A DNA stretch of 64,000 nucleotides from Sphaerisporangium album (GCF_003323745.1 NZ_QOIL01000013.1:106794-170793); one strand, 5' to 3'; shown: positions 1-8,723, counted from the stretch's first letter. Numbers and translations: made by a program. The notes: generated by a model not told the origin, from the sequence alone.

Positions 1-231
1 TCTGGGCACGCGGAACGGGATTCACAGCACCTGCCTTCGGGGTCGTGGGACGTGAGGAAGGGCACGGCGAACGCCGGTGGTGCGGTGCGGTGCGGTGGGA
101 CGGGCTCGCGGGCGTGGGGGAGTCCGGGACAGCCATCCGAGTGGCTTACACGCTTTGTTGTACTGCGTCGATTCATCACCGTAACTAGTCGGCTACGCTA
201 CGTTCTGCTAACCGTCGCCCCTTTCATGAGG
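1..231. other. No gene recognised at the left edge
   Basis: No reading frame here looks like a real protein. Positions about 130-215 are noticeably less GC-rich than the rest, which may mark a promoter or an edge of a neighbouring unit outside the window. Confidence 0.4.
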
Positions 232-259
232 CGAGGACGGGCCGCATGACCCGTCCTCG
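232..259. terminator. Hairpin terminator after the universal stress gene
   Basis: A perfect 10-bp inverted repeat (CGAGGACGGG at 232-241, CCCGTCCTCG at 250-259) with an 8-nt loop. It lies 14 nt past the stop of the minus-strand universal stress gene and has no U-run on that strand, as is usual in actinobacteria. Confidence 0.6.
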
Positions 260-273
260 GCGAACGAAAATGC

Positions 274-753
274 TCACCCGCGGGCGGCCGAAAGCGTCCG
301 ACGCGGAGGGACGCCCGCGCCGCCGTTCACCACGACCACCGGGCACCGGGCGTGGCGCAGGCAGGCCAGCAGCAGCGGGCCGAGATGCGCCTCGGCGCCG
401 GGAGCCGACGACCCCAGGACGAGCAGGTCGGCGGCCTCGGTATGGCGCAGCAGGTCCTTGACCGGGCTTTCCAGGCTCGTGTACCGGCGGACGGCGAGGT
501 CCGGATACTCCTCCTCGACGACCGAGATCGCCCGGTCCAGCGCCGCGCGCTCGCTCAGGCGCCGCCGCTCGGCCTCGGCTCGCCGGAAGACCGGCGCGTA
601 CGGCGCGGGGCTCGGCGTGTCCGAGGCGTGGACGACCACCAGGTCCGCCCCCCGCCGGTTCGCCTCCGCGGCGGCCCAGCCCAGGGCGACACGGGACTCC
701 GACCGGTGGTCCATTCCGACGACGATCCGCTCTGTGCTCATCTCCGCGCTCAT
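274..753 (-). CDS. Universal stress protein, UspA family
   Basis: A 159-residue single-domain Usp protein, the usual length. The N-terminus has the typical first strand and acidic residue (IVVGMDH, residues 11-17) and the C-terminus has the strand LLVLGSS followed by CPVVVV. In ATP-binding members the segment between them is G-x2-G-x9-G(S/T). Here the glycines are only partly kept (SSAPGAEAHLG), so nucleotide binding may be weak. Such proteins are cytoplasmic and induced by starvation, hypoxia or oxidative stress; that role is family knowledge. A second in-frame ATG four codons in (MSTERIVVG) is an equally good start. The gene is transcribed alone and is divergent from the pentapeptide gene. 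Confidence 0.88.
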   Translation of the reverse strand: MSAEMSTERIVVGMDHRSESRVALGWAAAEANRRGADLVVVHASDTPSPAPYAPVFRRAEAERRRLSERAALDRAISVVEEEYPDLAVRRYTSLESPVKDLLRHTEAADLLVLGSSAPGAEAHLGPLLLACLRHARCPVVVVNGGAGVPPRRTLSAARG

Positions 754-1071
754 CTCCGCCTTCTCCGCTCGTCACGGCGCCACGCGCCTCCGCCGGGCCA
801 CCGGCGAGGTCCTGTTCTCGGTGTCCGGGCCCCCTTGGGTGCCTACCCGAGCCGGCCGCGTTCGTTCCTCGTCCACCCCATCCTGAATCGCGGACGGTCC
901 GATCGTCGCCCGACGGGGTTCCGGTCAGGAAGCGAGCGGGGAAAGCTCAGGTGTTCTTCGTCAGTCGTTCACCTGGACGCGGTCGTGTCGCGGGTGGCCC
1001 GCGTCCGCCCGTACCCTTCGGAGTGCCGCGCGGGATACGCACGGCCGCCGTGCGAGAGGAGATCGAAGGCG
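754..1071. other. Divergent intergenic region
   Basis: About 320 bp between the starts of the universal stress gene (minus) and the pentapeptide-repeat gene (plus); it must hold both promoters. I see no confident -35/-10 pair and no strong palindrome. Long open frames here are GC-rich shadows. Confidence 0.4.
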
Positions 1072-1947
1072 TTGTCGGAGAAGCCGTCCAGCGGGACCTC
1101 CTCGGGGGCGCCGGCGAAGGGCACGCGGCCGGGCGCCGGCCGTCCCGGCCTGCGGGCCGACTGCGGAAGCTGTTTCGCGCTGTGCTGCGTCGCGCTGCCC
1201 TTCTCGGCCTCGGCGGACTTCGCCATCGACAAGGAGGCCGGGCGGCCCTGCCCCAACCTGGGCGCGGACCTCCGCTGCGGCATCCACGCGCGCCTGCGTA
1301 ACGAGGGCTTCGCCGGCTGCACGGTCTACGACTGCTTCGGCGCGGGTCAGAAGGTCTCCCAGGTCACCTTCGGCGGACGGGACTGGCGGGGCGACCCACA
1401 AAGCGCGAAGCGGATGTTCGCGGTCTTCCCGGTCATGCGGCAGCTCCACGAACTGCTCTGGTACCTCGACGACGCGTTGTCGCTGCCACGGGCCCGTCCC
1501 CTCCACGACGAGATCCGCGCCGCGTTCGCCGCGATCGAGCGCCTCACCCTGGGCGACCCCGGCGCCCTCGTGCGGCTGGACGTGGGGGCGCACCGGCGTG
1601 AGGCCGGCGACCTGCTGGCGCGCGTGAGCGAGCTGGTCCGCGCGGGAACCCGGAAGCCCGACCGCAGGGGAGCCGACCTCATCGGCGCCCGCCTGGCAAA
1701 GGCCGGCCTGCGGGGGGCGAGCCTGCGCGGGGCCCGCCTGATCGGCGCCGACCTCAAGGGGGCGGACCTGAGGTCGGCGGACCTGCTCGGCGCGGACCTG
1801 CGCGGCGCGGACCTCGGCGGCGCCGACCTCACCGGGGCCTTCTTCCTCACCCAGGCCCAGCTCGACGCGGCCAAGGGCGACGCCGCCACCAGGCTGCCGC
1901 CGTCCTTCACCCGCCCGGCGCACTGGCGCGCCGCGCCGGGCCGCTGA
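1072..1947 (+). CDS. Cys-rich pentapeptide-repeat protein
   Basis: A 291-residue protein if translation starts at TTG 1072. That start is chosen because GAGAGGAGA at 1054-1062 is a strong ribosome-binding site about 9 nt upstream, whereas the frame is open far further left without any site. The N-terminal third carries a cysteine cluster (CGSCFALCC, then CPNL, CGIH, GCTVYDC) like the metal/Fe-S-chelating YkgJ-type motif. The C-terminus, about residues 200-256, is eleven A(D/R/S)Lxx pentapeptides, which form a right-handed square beta-helix. No signal peptide, so probably cytoplasmic. The biochemical role is unknown. Pentapeptide proteins can mimic DNA against gyrase, but the short helix and Cys cluster argue against simply calling it a Qnr homologue. 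Confidence 0.82.
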   Translation: MSEKPSSGTSSGAPAKGTRPGAGRPGLRADCGSCFALCCVALPFSASADFAIDKEAGRPCPNLGADLRCGIHARLRNEGFAGCTVYDCFGAGQKVSQVTFGGRDWRGDPQSAKRMFAVFPVMRQLHELLWYLDDALSLPRARPLHDEIRAAFAAIERLTLGDPGALVRLDVGAHRREAGDLLARVSELVRAGTRKPDRRGADLIGARLAKAGLRGASLRGARLIGADLKGADLRSADLLGADLRGADLGGADLTGAFFLTQAQLDAAKGDAATRLPPSFTRPAHWRAAPGR

Positions 1948-2162
1948 CGGGACGTGACCATGGCCGGACGCCGGACCCGCTCAGCGGCCGGCGAGGCGGT
2001 CAGCGGTGCGGGACCCGCCGCGGCGCGAACCGCGGGTCGAACTTCTCGGCGGGCGGGCGGAAGAGCCGCGCCGTACGCCGTACGGCCGCGCCCGTCCGAT
2101 GACGAGCGCGGCCGCAGGTTCTCGGGACCGCCGGGGAGCGCCTGGGCGCCGCGAACGCGGCC

Positions 2163-2474
2163 TCAGCGCGTCTCGACCCGGATGTCGACGATCGTGTGCG
2201 GAGGGATGCGGGTGTAGGAGGTCTCCCCGGCGGGGACCCACGGGCCGTAGACCGGGATGTATCCGACCTCGGCCAGGAAGTGCTTCTCCAGCACCCAGAT
2301 GCGGTGCTCGCCGGTGCCGCCGGAGCAGTAGCTGCTGGCCCAGCGCTCCACGGTGTCGAGCTGGTAGCTGCACCCGGTCGGGGCGGCGTAGGCGCCGGAC
2401 GCGGTCGCGGTGACCAGCCCGGCGGTCGCCAGGACGGTGGCGCAGGCGGTCGCGGCCCATCTCTTCGCGTTCAT
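2163..2474 (-). CDS. Small secreted protein, function unknown
   Basis: 103 residues beginning MNAKRW. Residues 1 to about 30 form a clear Sec signal peptide ending ASGAYA-A. The mature part is about 73 residues with two cysteines (GCSYQL and SYCSGG) that could form one disulfide, and no recognised domain. AGGAGTC just upstream of the ATG serves as ribosome-binding site. It is a single gene, convergent with the pentapeptide gene and divergent from the methyltransferase gene. A TTTCTT-type motif about 100 bp upstream resembles one in front of the chitinase gene at 45030, so it may belong to a regulon of secreted proteins (inference). Confidence 0.75.
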   Translation of the reverse strand: MNAKRWAATACATVLATAGLVTATASGAYAAPTGCSYQLDTVERWASSYCSGGTGEHRIWVLEKHFLAEVGYIPVYGPWVPAGETSYTRIPPHTIVDIRVETR

Positions 2475-2795
2475 GCATGACTCCTGGGGGTGTCGGCGGT
2501 GTCGTGCGTGTCGTCCGCCGTGGAGCTCAGAGCCGCGGCGGCGAGGTCTGTGCGGCAGGCCAGCGCTTTTTGGGATAGGAAAGTTTCTTAAAAGAAAGAT
2601 AGTGTGGGCTCGCGGGGGCCGTCAATATCCCCCCGCGGCCCCCCGATGTCCATTTCCGGACACCCGGGAGACCCGGAAAAACCTACGCCCATATATCCAT
2701 CTTTAGCCTGATATTTCCGGGCAAACGTCGCGCAGCCGGGCCGCCCGGCCGGGCCAATTTGACGCCGGACCGGCGCGACCGCACATGCTGGAGAC
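2475..2795. other. AT-richer divergent promoter region
   Basis: This 321-bp gap contains a run of AT-rich sequence at 2565-2610 and 2690-2725. It includes the inverted repeat TTTCTT-AA-AAGAAA (2584-2597) and GC-rich hairpin-forming sequence around 2612-2645. No gene is visible. Confidence 0.5.
2577..2597 (-). promoter_or_regulatory. Candidate regulatory motif upstream of the small secreted gene
   Basis: AGGAAAGTTTCTTA (2577-2590) overlaps the perfect palindrome TTTCTT-AA-AAGAAA (2584-2597), about 100 bp upstream of the start at 2474. On the coding strand it reads TTAAGAAACTTTCCTA. A near copy, ATAAGAAACCTTCTTG, lies about 120 bp upstream of the chitinase gene at 45030. No regulator is assigned. 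Confidence 0.4.
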
Positions 2796-3584
2796 ATGTC
2801 CCTCCATGCCCCGGGCGCGAGCAGCGACCCCGACAAGAACCCCCACCCCGTCGAGACCCTCATCAAGCGCCTCGACGTCCTCGACGAACTGCCCTCGGCG
2901 GTCGAGGTGCGCCGGCGCTCGTACGAGCTTCTGGGCCTCGCCCCGGGCTCCCGCGTGGTCGACGTCGGCTGCGGGCCCGGACGGGCGGTGGCCGAGATGA
3001 CCGAAGCCGGCCTCAAGGCGATCGGAGTCGACGTGAGCGAGCGGATGGTGGACGTCGCCCGGTGGCGCCGCCCGGACGTCGACGTCCGCCTCGGTGACGC
3101 CTGCGACCTCCCGCTCGGCGACGGGGAGGTGGCCGGGTACCGGGCCGAGAAGGTGTTCCACGAGCTGGCCGACCCGGCGCGGGCGCTCCGCGAGGCCGCG
3201 CGCGTGCTCGCGCCCGGCGGGCGCATCGTCCTGGTCGGCCAGGACTGGGACACCTTCGTCATCGACTCCGACGAGCCCGCGCTCACCCGCGTCATCGTCC
3301 ACACCAGGGCCGACGCGGTGACCAGCCCGCGCGCCGCCCGTGCCTACCGCAACCTGCTGCTCGACGCGGGATTCACGTCACCCTCGGTGGAGGTGCGCAC
3401 CGCCGTGTTCACCGACGGGCTGATGCTGCCGATGCTGTCCGGCATCGCCGCGCACGCCCGCGAGACCGGCGCGATCGGCGAGGAGGAGGCCGGGCGCTGG
3501 ATCGCCGAGCAGGAGGCACGTGGCAGGGCCGGGCGGATGTTCCTCGCCCTGCCGCTGTTCCTGGCCTCGGCGCGCCGGCCCTGA
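2796..3584 (+). CDS. Class I SAM-dependent methyltransferase
   Basis: 262 residues, soluble. The Rossmann SAM-binding motif I is VVDVGCGPGRAV (about residues 54-65). It is followed by the acidic end of strand 2 (GVDVSERMVD) and a motif around GDACDLPLGDGEV, as in UbiE/COQ5-like enzymes. The C-terminal third (SPSVEVRTAVFTDG and onward) is a helical cap typical of small-molecule methyltransferases. GGAG lies 5 nt before the ATG. The substrate cannot be told from sequence, and the neighbours are unrelated. It is a single gene ending at a bidirectional hairpin shared with the convergent cupin gene. Confidence 0.85.
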   Translation: MSLHAPGASSDPDKNPHPVETLIKRLDVLDELPSAVEVRRRSYELLGLAPGSRVVDVGCGPGRAVAEMTEAGLKAIGVDVSERMVDVARWRRPDVDVRLGDACDLPLGDGEVAGYRAEKVFHELADPARALREAARVLAPGGRIVLVGQDWDTFVIDSDEPALTRVIVHTRADAVTSPRAARAYRNLLLDAGFTSPSVEVRTAVFTDGLMLPMLSGIAAHARETGAIGEEEAGRWIAEQEARGRAGRMFLALPLFLASARRP

Positions 3585-3616
3585 ACGCCCGCGCGCACGG
3601 TGCCCCCGGCGCCTTC

Positions 3617-3644
3617 GGCCACACGCGCGGTCCCACGTGTGGCC
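3617..3644. terminator. Bidirectional hairpin terminator
   Basis: GGCCACACG (3617-3625) pairs with CGTGTGGCC (3636-3644), a 9-bp perfect stem with a 10-nt loop. It sits between the convergent methyltransferase and cupin genes and touches the cupin stop codon. Confidence 0.6.
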
Positions 3645-3645
3645 G

Positions 3646-4089
3646 TCACGTCCAGCGCAGCGCGTCGAGGTTGACGACGATCGCCTCCTGGGTGCTGCGG
3701 GCGATCACGACCACCGCCTCGGCCTCCGGGTCCGGGTTCTCCTCGCGGTGCGGCACGAACGGCGGCACGAAGATGTAGTCCCCGGGCTTGGCGTCGATGC
3801 GCACCTCGCGTGGCTCGTCGCCCTCCACGTCGAGGAACACGAACGACGGGTTGCCGCTGACCACGTAGATCGCCGTCTCGGAGTCGCCGTGGTGGTGGTT
3901 GGCCGAGACGGTCGCGGGCGCGACGTGCGTCTGCCCCATCCACAGCCGCTCCGCCCCGACGCTCGCCCCGCTGACGGCCGCGCGCCGCCGCATGCCGCCG
4001 GTCTGCGCGGTCTCGGAAGTGAGGCCCGAGGGGGCGATGTGGTGGAGCCGGCGATGGAACGGGTCGCCGGGGATGTCGCTCGCCGTCAT
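3646..4089 (-). CDS. Small single-domain cupin
   Basis: 147 residues with one cupin barrel. Motif 1 is NHHHGDSETAIYVVSG (histidines and glutamate as metal ligands) and motif 2 is PGDYIFVPPFVPHREEN. The protein therefore probably binds a divalent metal (Mn, Fe or Zn). It lies 85 bp downstream of the oxalate decarboxylase gene on the same strand, so it may be the last gene of the Mn/oxalate group. No catalytic assignment is possible: small cupins of this kind include isomerases, dioxygenases and sugar-binding proteins. No signal peptide, so cytoplasmic. Confidence 0.82.
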   Translation of the reverse strand: MTASDIPGDPFHRRLHHIAPSGLTSETAQTGGMRRRAAVSGASVGAERLWMGQTHVAPATVSANHHHGDSETAIYVVSGNPSFVFLDVEGDEPREVRIDAKPGDYIFVPPFVPHREENPDPEAEAVVVIARSTQEAIVVNLDALRWT

Positions 4090-4174
4090 GCTTCAGCCTC
4101 GTCTCGGGTGCGGTGATCGGACGGCGACCATCATGGCGCATCGGCGGCCGCGGGCCGTGGCGTGTGCGGGGCCG

Positions 4175-5323
4175 TCAGCGGACGACGCTGTGCTTGTCCT
4201 TGGGCAGCGCCTCGACCCACTCCCGGGGCACGTTCAGCGTGTCCGCGCTGACCTGCGGCGGGAGGTTGGCCATCCACTGCATCGCCGAGACGTCCTCGAA
4301 GCGCGGGTCACGGAACATCTCCAGGAACACCAGCGGCTCGTTGCCGAGGTTCTCGATGTAGTGGCCGTAGGCGAAGGGCACGTACCCGACATCGCCCGCG
4401 TGGAAGTCGAACGTCCGGGCCAGCCCGGATCCCGCGAACACGCCCATGCGCCCGAAACCGGAGATGTAGTACTGCCACTCGTCATTGGTCGGATGCCAGT
4501 GCAGCTCACGCAGGCCGCCCGGCTCCAGCTCCACGAGCGCGGCGGAGATCGTGGTGGCCGCGGCGAAGTTCGTGGAGTCGGTGACGCGGACACTGCCGCC
4601 CTCGAACCGCACGGGCTCCTGGGCCAGCATCCGGTGCTTGAACGAGCGCGGCACGTCGCCCGTGGGGCTGACGACCTGGTCGGGCTCCAGCGGGGGAGGC
4701 ACCTGCCCCGGGAAGATGTACTTCTCCTTCTCGGGCAGCATGCCGAGCTGCTCGGGCCGCCAGCCCAAGTTCTTGGCGAGGACGCTCTTCGGCGTGTGCG
4801 CGAAGAAGTCGCTGAGCATGAAGGTCGAGTTCTCCGAGAAGTTCCCGTCGTCGAAGACCAGCAGGAACTCCACGCCCTCCTCCAGCGCCTGGATGTAGTG
4901 GGGAATCCCCTTGGGGAAGAACCACAGGTCGCCCCGGCGCACGTCGTCCAGGAAATTGCGTCCCTCCTGGTCGACCGCGCCGATGCGGCAGCTCCCCTCC
5001 AGGACGTAGGCCCACTCCGCCTCCTTGTGCCAGTGCAGCTCGCGGTAGGCGCCGGGGTTGAGGTGCATGTCCACCCCGGCCAGCGTGGTGGCGACCGGCA
5101 GCTCCCTGGCGGTCACCTCCCGCGTCCAGCCGCCGTCCTCGATGCGGGTGTGCGCCATGGAGAAGGGGAATTTCATGTTCGGCAGCGTGCCGTGGTCGGT
5201 CTCGGGCGGGGTGAGCAGGTCGGGATTCTGGCGGTCCAGCTCGATGTTCCTCGGCCCGGTGTCGATTCCGCCCTTTCCGTCGCGCTGCGGCTGGGGAATG
5301 GCCTGGGACGCCGAACGGTCCAT
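4175..5323 (-). CDS. oxdC: Oxalate decarboxylase, bicupin
   Basis: 382 residues, two cupin domains. It converts oxalate to formate and CO2 using Mn. Ligands of the N-terminal Mn site are H97, H99, E103 and H142; those of the C-terminal site are H275, H277, E282 and H321, with E335 matching the second-site glutamate. The lid loop reads SENSTF (from residue 163). The SENS(T) loop with its glutamate is the hallmark separating decarboxylases from oxalate oxidases, so the call is specific. No signal peptide, so cytoplasmic. The start ATG is set by AGGAAGGA seven nt upstream. The gene lies 76 bp after an Nramp Mn importer on the same strand, so metal supply and enzyme are probably co-transcribed. 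Confidence 0.92.
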   Translation of the reverse strand: MDRSASQAIPQPQRDGKGGIDTGPRNIELDRQNPDLLTPPETDHGTLPNMKFPFSMAHTRIEDGGWTREVTARELPVATTLAGVDMHLNPGAYRELHWHKEAEWAYVLEGSCRIGAVDQEGRNFLDDVRRGDLWFFPKGIPHYIQALEEGVEFLLVFDDGNFSENSTFMLSDFFAHTPKSVLAKNLGWRPEQLGMLPEKEKYIFPGQVPPPLEPDQVVSPTGDVPRSFKHRMLAQEPVRFEGGSVRVTDSTNFAAATTISAALVELEPGGLRELHWHPTNDEWQYYISGFGRMGVFAGSGLARTFDFHAGDVGYVPFAYGHYIENLGNEPLVFLEMFRDPRFEDVSAMQWMANLPPQVSADTLNVPREWVEALPKDKHSVVR

Positions 5324-5399
5324 GGCATTGTCCTTCCTATGTGTACGGCCCTATGTGTACGGCGGGCGGGCGCGAATTCCGCCGCGTCCGGGAAATGAT

Positions 5400-6701
5400 T
5401 CACGACAGCATGGTGAACGGCAGGACGCAGCCGAGCAGGGCGACGACGGCCCCGGCGGCGCCCGCGACGCGGGTGGTGAGCGGCGCGTTGACGAGCGGCC
5501 CCATCACCGACCGGTCACGGCAGAACAGCACCAGCAGGAACAGCGCGACCGGCACCCCGAGCGAGATGACCACCTGGCTGACGATGAGCAGGCCGGTCAG
5601 CGAGACGCCGAGCAGCAGGGCGGCCACCGCCGGGATCATCGTGACGAGCCTTCGCAGGTGGACCGGCACCCGCCGGCCGAGGAAGCCGTGCATGACGACG
5701 TCTCCGGCGAGCGTGCCGACCCCGGCGGAGGACACCCCCGAGGAGAGCAGGGCGACGGCGAACGCCAGGGCCGCGCCGCCCCCGATCCGGCTCGCCAGCT
5801 CCGCGTGCGCCTCCAGCAGGTCGCCCGCCCAGGCGCCGCCCGTCGCGGCGCCGAGGCCCGCGCCGAGCGCGACCATGGAGATGTTGACGACGGTGGCGAC
5901 GCCGAGGGCGAGCGCGCAGTCCAGGCGCAGCGCCCGGCGGATGAGCGCGGGCTGCCGCCAGGCGATGTCGGCCGAGCCGCCGTGTCCCGGCGCCAGCGCG
6001 GAGTGCAGGTAGACGGCGTGGGGCATGACCGTGGCGCCGACGATTCCCATGGCCAGGACCAGCGAGGACTGCCCGTGCAGCGCGGGGACGAGCCCCGCGG
6101 CCAGTCCGGACGCGGACTGGTGCCCGGTGACCAGGATGTCGTATCCGACCCCCGTGCCCACCAGCAGCAGCGCGGCGGCGCTCATGAGCTCGAACGGGCG
6201 CGTACGGCCCCGCCGCCGAAGTTCGAGCAGCAGCATGGACGCCAGCGCGGTCAGCGCGGCCGACAGGGCGACGGGCACGCCGAACAGCAGGCGCATCCCG
6301 ATCGCGGCGCCGACGAACTCCGCCAGGTCGGTGGCCAGCACCACCACCTCGGCCTGGAGCCACAGCAGCCGGGCGCCCCAGCGCGGGAAGCGCTCCCGGC
6401 ACAGCCGGGGCAGGCTCTTGCCGGTGGCCATGCCGAGCTTGGCGGCCTGGAACTGGACGAGCATCGCCACGAGGCTGGCCGCGACGACCACCCACACGAG
6501 CAGGTAGCCGAAGGTCGCGCCGGCGGTGAGGTTGGTGGCGACGTTCCCGGGGTCGACGTAGGCGATCGCGGCCACGAACGCCGGTCCGATGATCTGGCCG
6601 GCACGTGAGACGCCGGGTGCCGGGCGCGCGGCGCGGGCCTTCCTCCCGGCCGGCCGGAGTGGATCTGTCGTTCTGCTGGGGATCGTCACGGTTTGCCTCA
6701 T
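5400..6701 (-). CDS. mntH: Nramp-family manganese/divalent-metal importer
   Basis: 433 residues from the ATG at 6701, with about 11 membrane segments. The Nramp signature DPGN (residues 50-53, first unwound helix) and MPH (226-228, sixth helix) are both present; together they form the Mn/Fe-binding site, and the MPH methionine favours transition metals over alkaline earths. The frame is open to 6806, but the preceding residues (Cys/Arg-rich) are unlike Nramp N-termini, so the internal ATG is preferred. It is the first gene of a minus-strand group with oxalate decarboxylase and a small cupin. A Mn-responsive operator would be expected upstream (6702-6926) but I could not recognise one. Confidence 0.92.
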   Translation of the reverse strand: MRQTVTIPSRTTDPLRPAGRKARAARPAPGVSRAGQIIGPAFVAAIAYVDPGNVATNLTAGATFGYLLVWVVVAASLVAMLVQFQAAKLGMATGKSLPRLCRERFPRWGARLLWLQAEVVVLATDLAEFVGAAIGMRLLFGVPVALSAALTALASMLLLELRRRGRTRPFELMSAAALLLVGTGVGYDILVTGHQSASGLAAGLVPALHGQSSLVLAMGIVGATVMPHAVYLHSALAPGHGGSADIAWRQPALIRRALRLDCALALGVATVVNISMVALGAGLGAATGGAWAGDLLEAHAELASRIGGGAALAFAVALLSSGVSSAGVGTLAGDVVMHGFLGRRVPVHLRRLVTMIPAVAALLLGVSLTGLLIVSQVVISLGVPVALFLLVLFCRDRSVMGPLVNAPLTTRVAGAAGAVVALLGCVLPFTMLS

Positions 6702-6897
6702 ATCGCTTTGCATGCGTGGCTCGCGATTTCCGCGGCACATCTCGACGATGTCAACGCGAACGAGGAATACCCGCACACGGCATGCGCGATACGCGGGAGA
6801 TCCCACAATAATGCAAATGAAGGACGGTGCCCGGGAAAAAGGTCCGAATCAGCGCATCCTAAAGCGGAGTAAATTCGCTTAATCCCGCCGATGTGGA

Positions 6898-6921
6898 ATT
6901 CGCCGGACGAGTCCGGATTCA
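6898..6921. terminator. Short hairpin at the end of the two-component genes
   Basis: CCGGA (6903-6907) and TCCGG (6912-6916) form a 5-bp stem with a 4-nt loop, flanked by GAAT and ATTC that can extend it. It is only a few nt past the histidine kinase stop and is modest in strength. Confidence 0.35.
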
Positions 6922-6926
6922 CATCG

Positions 6927-7934
6927 CTATTCCGGCCGAAGGCGGGGCAGGTGGATGGTGGCCTTGAGGCCGCCGGAAGGGGCGCGGGTCAGGGCGATGC
7001 GCCCGGAGTGGGCCTCCACGATGCCCTGGGCGATCATCAGTCCCAGGCCGGACCGGGGCGAGTAGGGAGAGTCGGATCCGCGCAGGAGCTCCCGGGCGCG
7101 GGCGGGCGCGATGCCCGGCCCGTGGTCCTCCACCTCGACGACCGCGGCCGAGGCGTCCTGCCTCACCCGGAGGGCGATCGGGGCCCGGCCGTGCCGTATC
7201 GCGTTCTCCACGAGGCAGTCGAGCGCGGTCTCCATCCGCTCCTCGTCGCCCGCGACCGGCGTCGGGGCCGACTCGACGCGGATCGTCCCGTCCACCACGG
7301 GGGCCCACCGCCGGGCGACCCTCTGCACCAGGGCTCCGAGGTCGAGGACCAGGGCGCCGTCCCGGGCGTCCTGGTGCGCCCAGGCCAGCGCGGCCAGGCG
7401 CCCGGTGATGCGGGACAGCTTGCCGAGCTCGTCCACGACGACGCTCACGTCGGACGCCTGTCCGGGATCGGAGCTGTCGAGCTGGAGCATCTCGGCGTAG
7501 CCCCGGGCGACGGTGATCGGCGTGCGCAGCTCGTGGGTCGCGATCCGGACGAACCTCTCGGTCATCTCGTGCGCCACGCGCTCGCGCGAGGCGGCCAGCC
7601 GCGCCTCCGCCACCGCCGCCGTGCGCCGGCGCACGTGCCAGACCATCACGAGGAAGAGCAGGCACATGAGCGGGATCTCGGCCGTCTCCTCGAACGCGAT
7701 CACCTTGGAGTGGGCGTGCTGCCAGAGGGGCGCGCCGGTGGCCACGGCCACGCCCAGGCACACCGCGAGGGTGGCGGGCACCGGCCACGGCCGCACGCCG
7801 TACACGAGGGCGAGCGAGATCCAGACGAGGTGGAACGGGATGGTCTCGGCTCCGGGCACCACCCACATGAGCGCCGAGTTCCCGATGGCGAACACCGCCC
7901 ACAGCGGGACCGCCCAGCGCTCAGCCGGTGACAA
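6927..7934 (-). CDS. Membrane sensor histidine kinase
   Basis: 335 residues if it starts at TTG 7934, which overlaps the regulator stop by 14 nt. The longer frame up to 8009 lies wholly inside the regulator gene, so the true start is uncertain. Four to five hydrophobic segments fill the first 105 residues with almost no external loop, so the sensor is membrane-embedded. The cytoplasmic part has the H-box RIATHELRTP (phosphorylated His about 134), N-box CLVENAIRHG, G1 DHGPGIAP and G2 SGLGLMI. The enzyme autophosphorylates and passes phosphate to the overlapping OmpR-type regulator. Its position beside the copper-like operon suggests it senses metal or redox state, but no metal-binding motif is visible. 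Confidence 0.87.
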   Translation of the reverse strand: MSPAERWAVPLWAVFAIGNSALMWVVPGAETIPFHLVWISLALVYGVRPWPVPATLAVCLGVAVATGAPLWQHAHSKVIAFEETAEIPLMCLLFLVMVWHVRRRTAAVAEARLAASRERVAHEMTERFVRIATHELRTPITVARGYAEMLQLDSSDPGQASDVSVVVDELGKLSRITGRLAALAWAHQDARDGALVLDLGALVQRVARRWAPVVDGTIRVESAPTPVAGDEERMETALDCLVENAIRHGRAPIALRVRQDASAAVVEVEDHGPGIAPARARELLRGSDSPYSPRSGLGLMIAQGIVEAHSGRIALTRAPSGGLKATIHLPRLRPE

Positions 7935-8586
7935 AGCTGTAGCCCACGTTGCGGATCGTCTCGATGGAGTCGGCGCCGAGCTTGGTGCGCAGTCGCCGCA
8001 CGTACACATCGACCACGTTGCTGGCCGCGTCGAAGGCGTGCCCCCACACGTCGGTGAGCAACTCCTCGCGCCCGCACACCTGGTCGGCGCGCCGCATGAG
8101 ATGGCTGAGCAGCACGAACTCCCGCTGGGTGAGCTGGACGCTTCGGCCGTCCAGGTCCGCCGTGCGGCGGTGCAGGTCGAGCGCCACGTGCCCGGCGCGG
8201 ATCCAGCGCCGGGACGGCGGCCGCGCCGGCTCCGCCGCCCTGATGCGCACCCGGGCCACCAGTTCGGCCAGCGCGAACGGCTTGGACAGGTAGTCGACGG
8301 CCCCGGAGGCGAAGCACTCGACCTTGGCCGCGACGTCCCCGATGGCGGACAGGACGAGCACGCGCTGGCCGGGACGTCGTTCGAGCATCTGGCGCAGCAC
8401 GTCGATGCCGCTGAGCTGGGGGAGCATCAGGTCGAGGACGACCAGCGCGAACTCCTCCGTGTCGGCGAGGCGCAGTGCCTGCTCACCGGTGCCCACCCAT
8501 TGGACGACGTGACCGTCGCGTTCCAGGGCACGCGAGACGAACCGGCAGATCCTCGGTTCGTCGTCCACGACCATGATCCGGGGCAT
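7921..8586 (-). CDS. OmpR-family response regulator
   Basis: 221 residues from ATG 8586 (MPRIMVVDDEP); the upstream extension in frame is not regulator-like. The receiver domain has the acidic pair DD (8-9), phospho-acceptor D52 (VVLDLMLP) and the conserved lysine in YLSKPF. The C-terminal winged helix ends DVYVRRLRTKLG and IRNVGYSF, the OmpR/PhoB signature. It is co-transcribed with the overlapping histidine kinase and divergent from the beta-helix/multicopper operon at 8831. Direct repeats at 8724-8743 between the two transcripts are candidate binding sites. Confidence 0.92.
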   Translation of the reverse strand: MPRIMVVDDEPRICRFVSRALERDGHVVQWVGTGEQALRLADTEEFALVVLDLMLPQLSGIDVLRQMLERRPGQRVLVLSAIGDVAAKVECFASGAVDYLSKPFALAELVARVRIRAAEPARPPSRRWIRAGHVALDLHRRTADLDGRSVQLTQREFVLLSHLMRRADQVCGREELLTDVWGHAFDAASNVVDVYVRRLRTKLGADSIETIRNVGYSFVTG

Positions 8587-8723
8587 GAGGGCGCTCCACG
8601 CGGCTAAGCGGCGCCCCACCCGACGACGCCCATCTGTGCCTACCTCTCGTGTGTACCTGCCGAGATCACGACCGGCAAGCGCCCCGCTATGCCGGAAATG
8701 GACATCGTGTGATGATCTGCGGC

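Noticed and set aside
6702-6926. Search for a Mn-responsive operator upstream of mntH
   Set aside because: No convincing palindrome of that type could be recognised.
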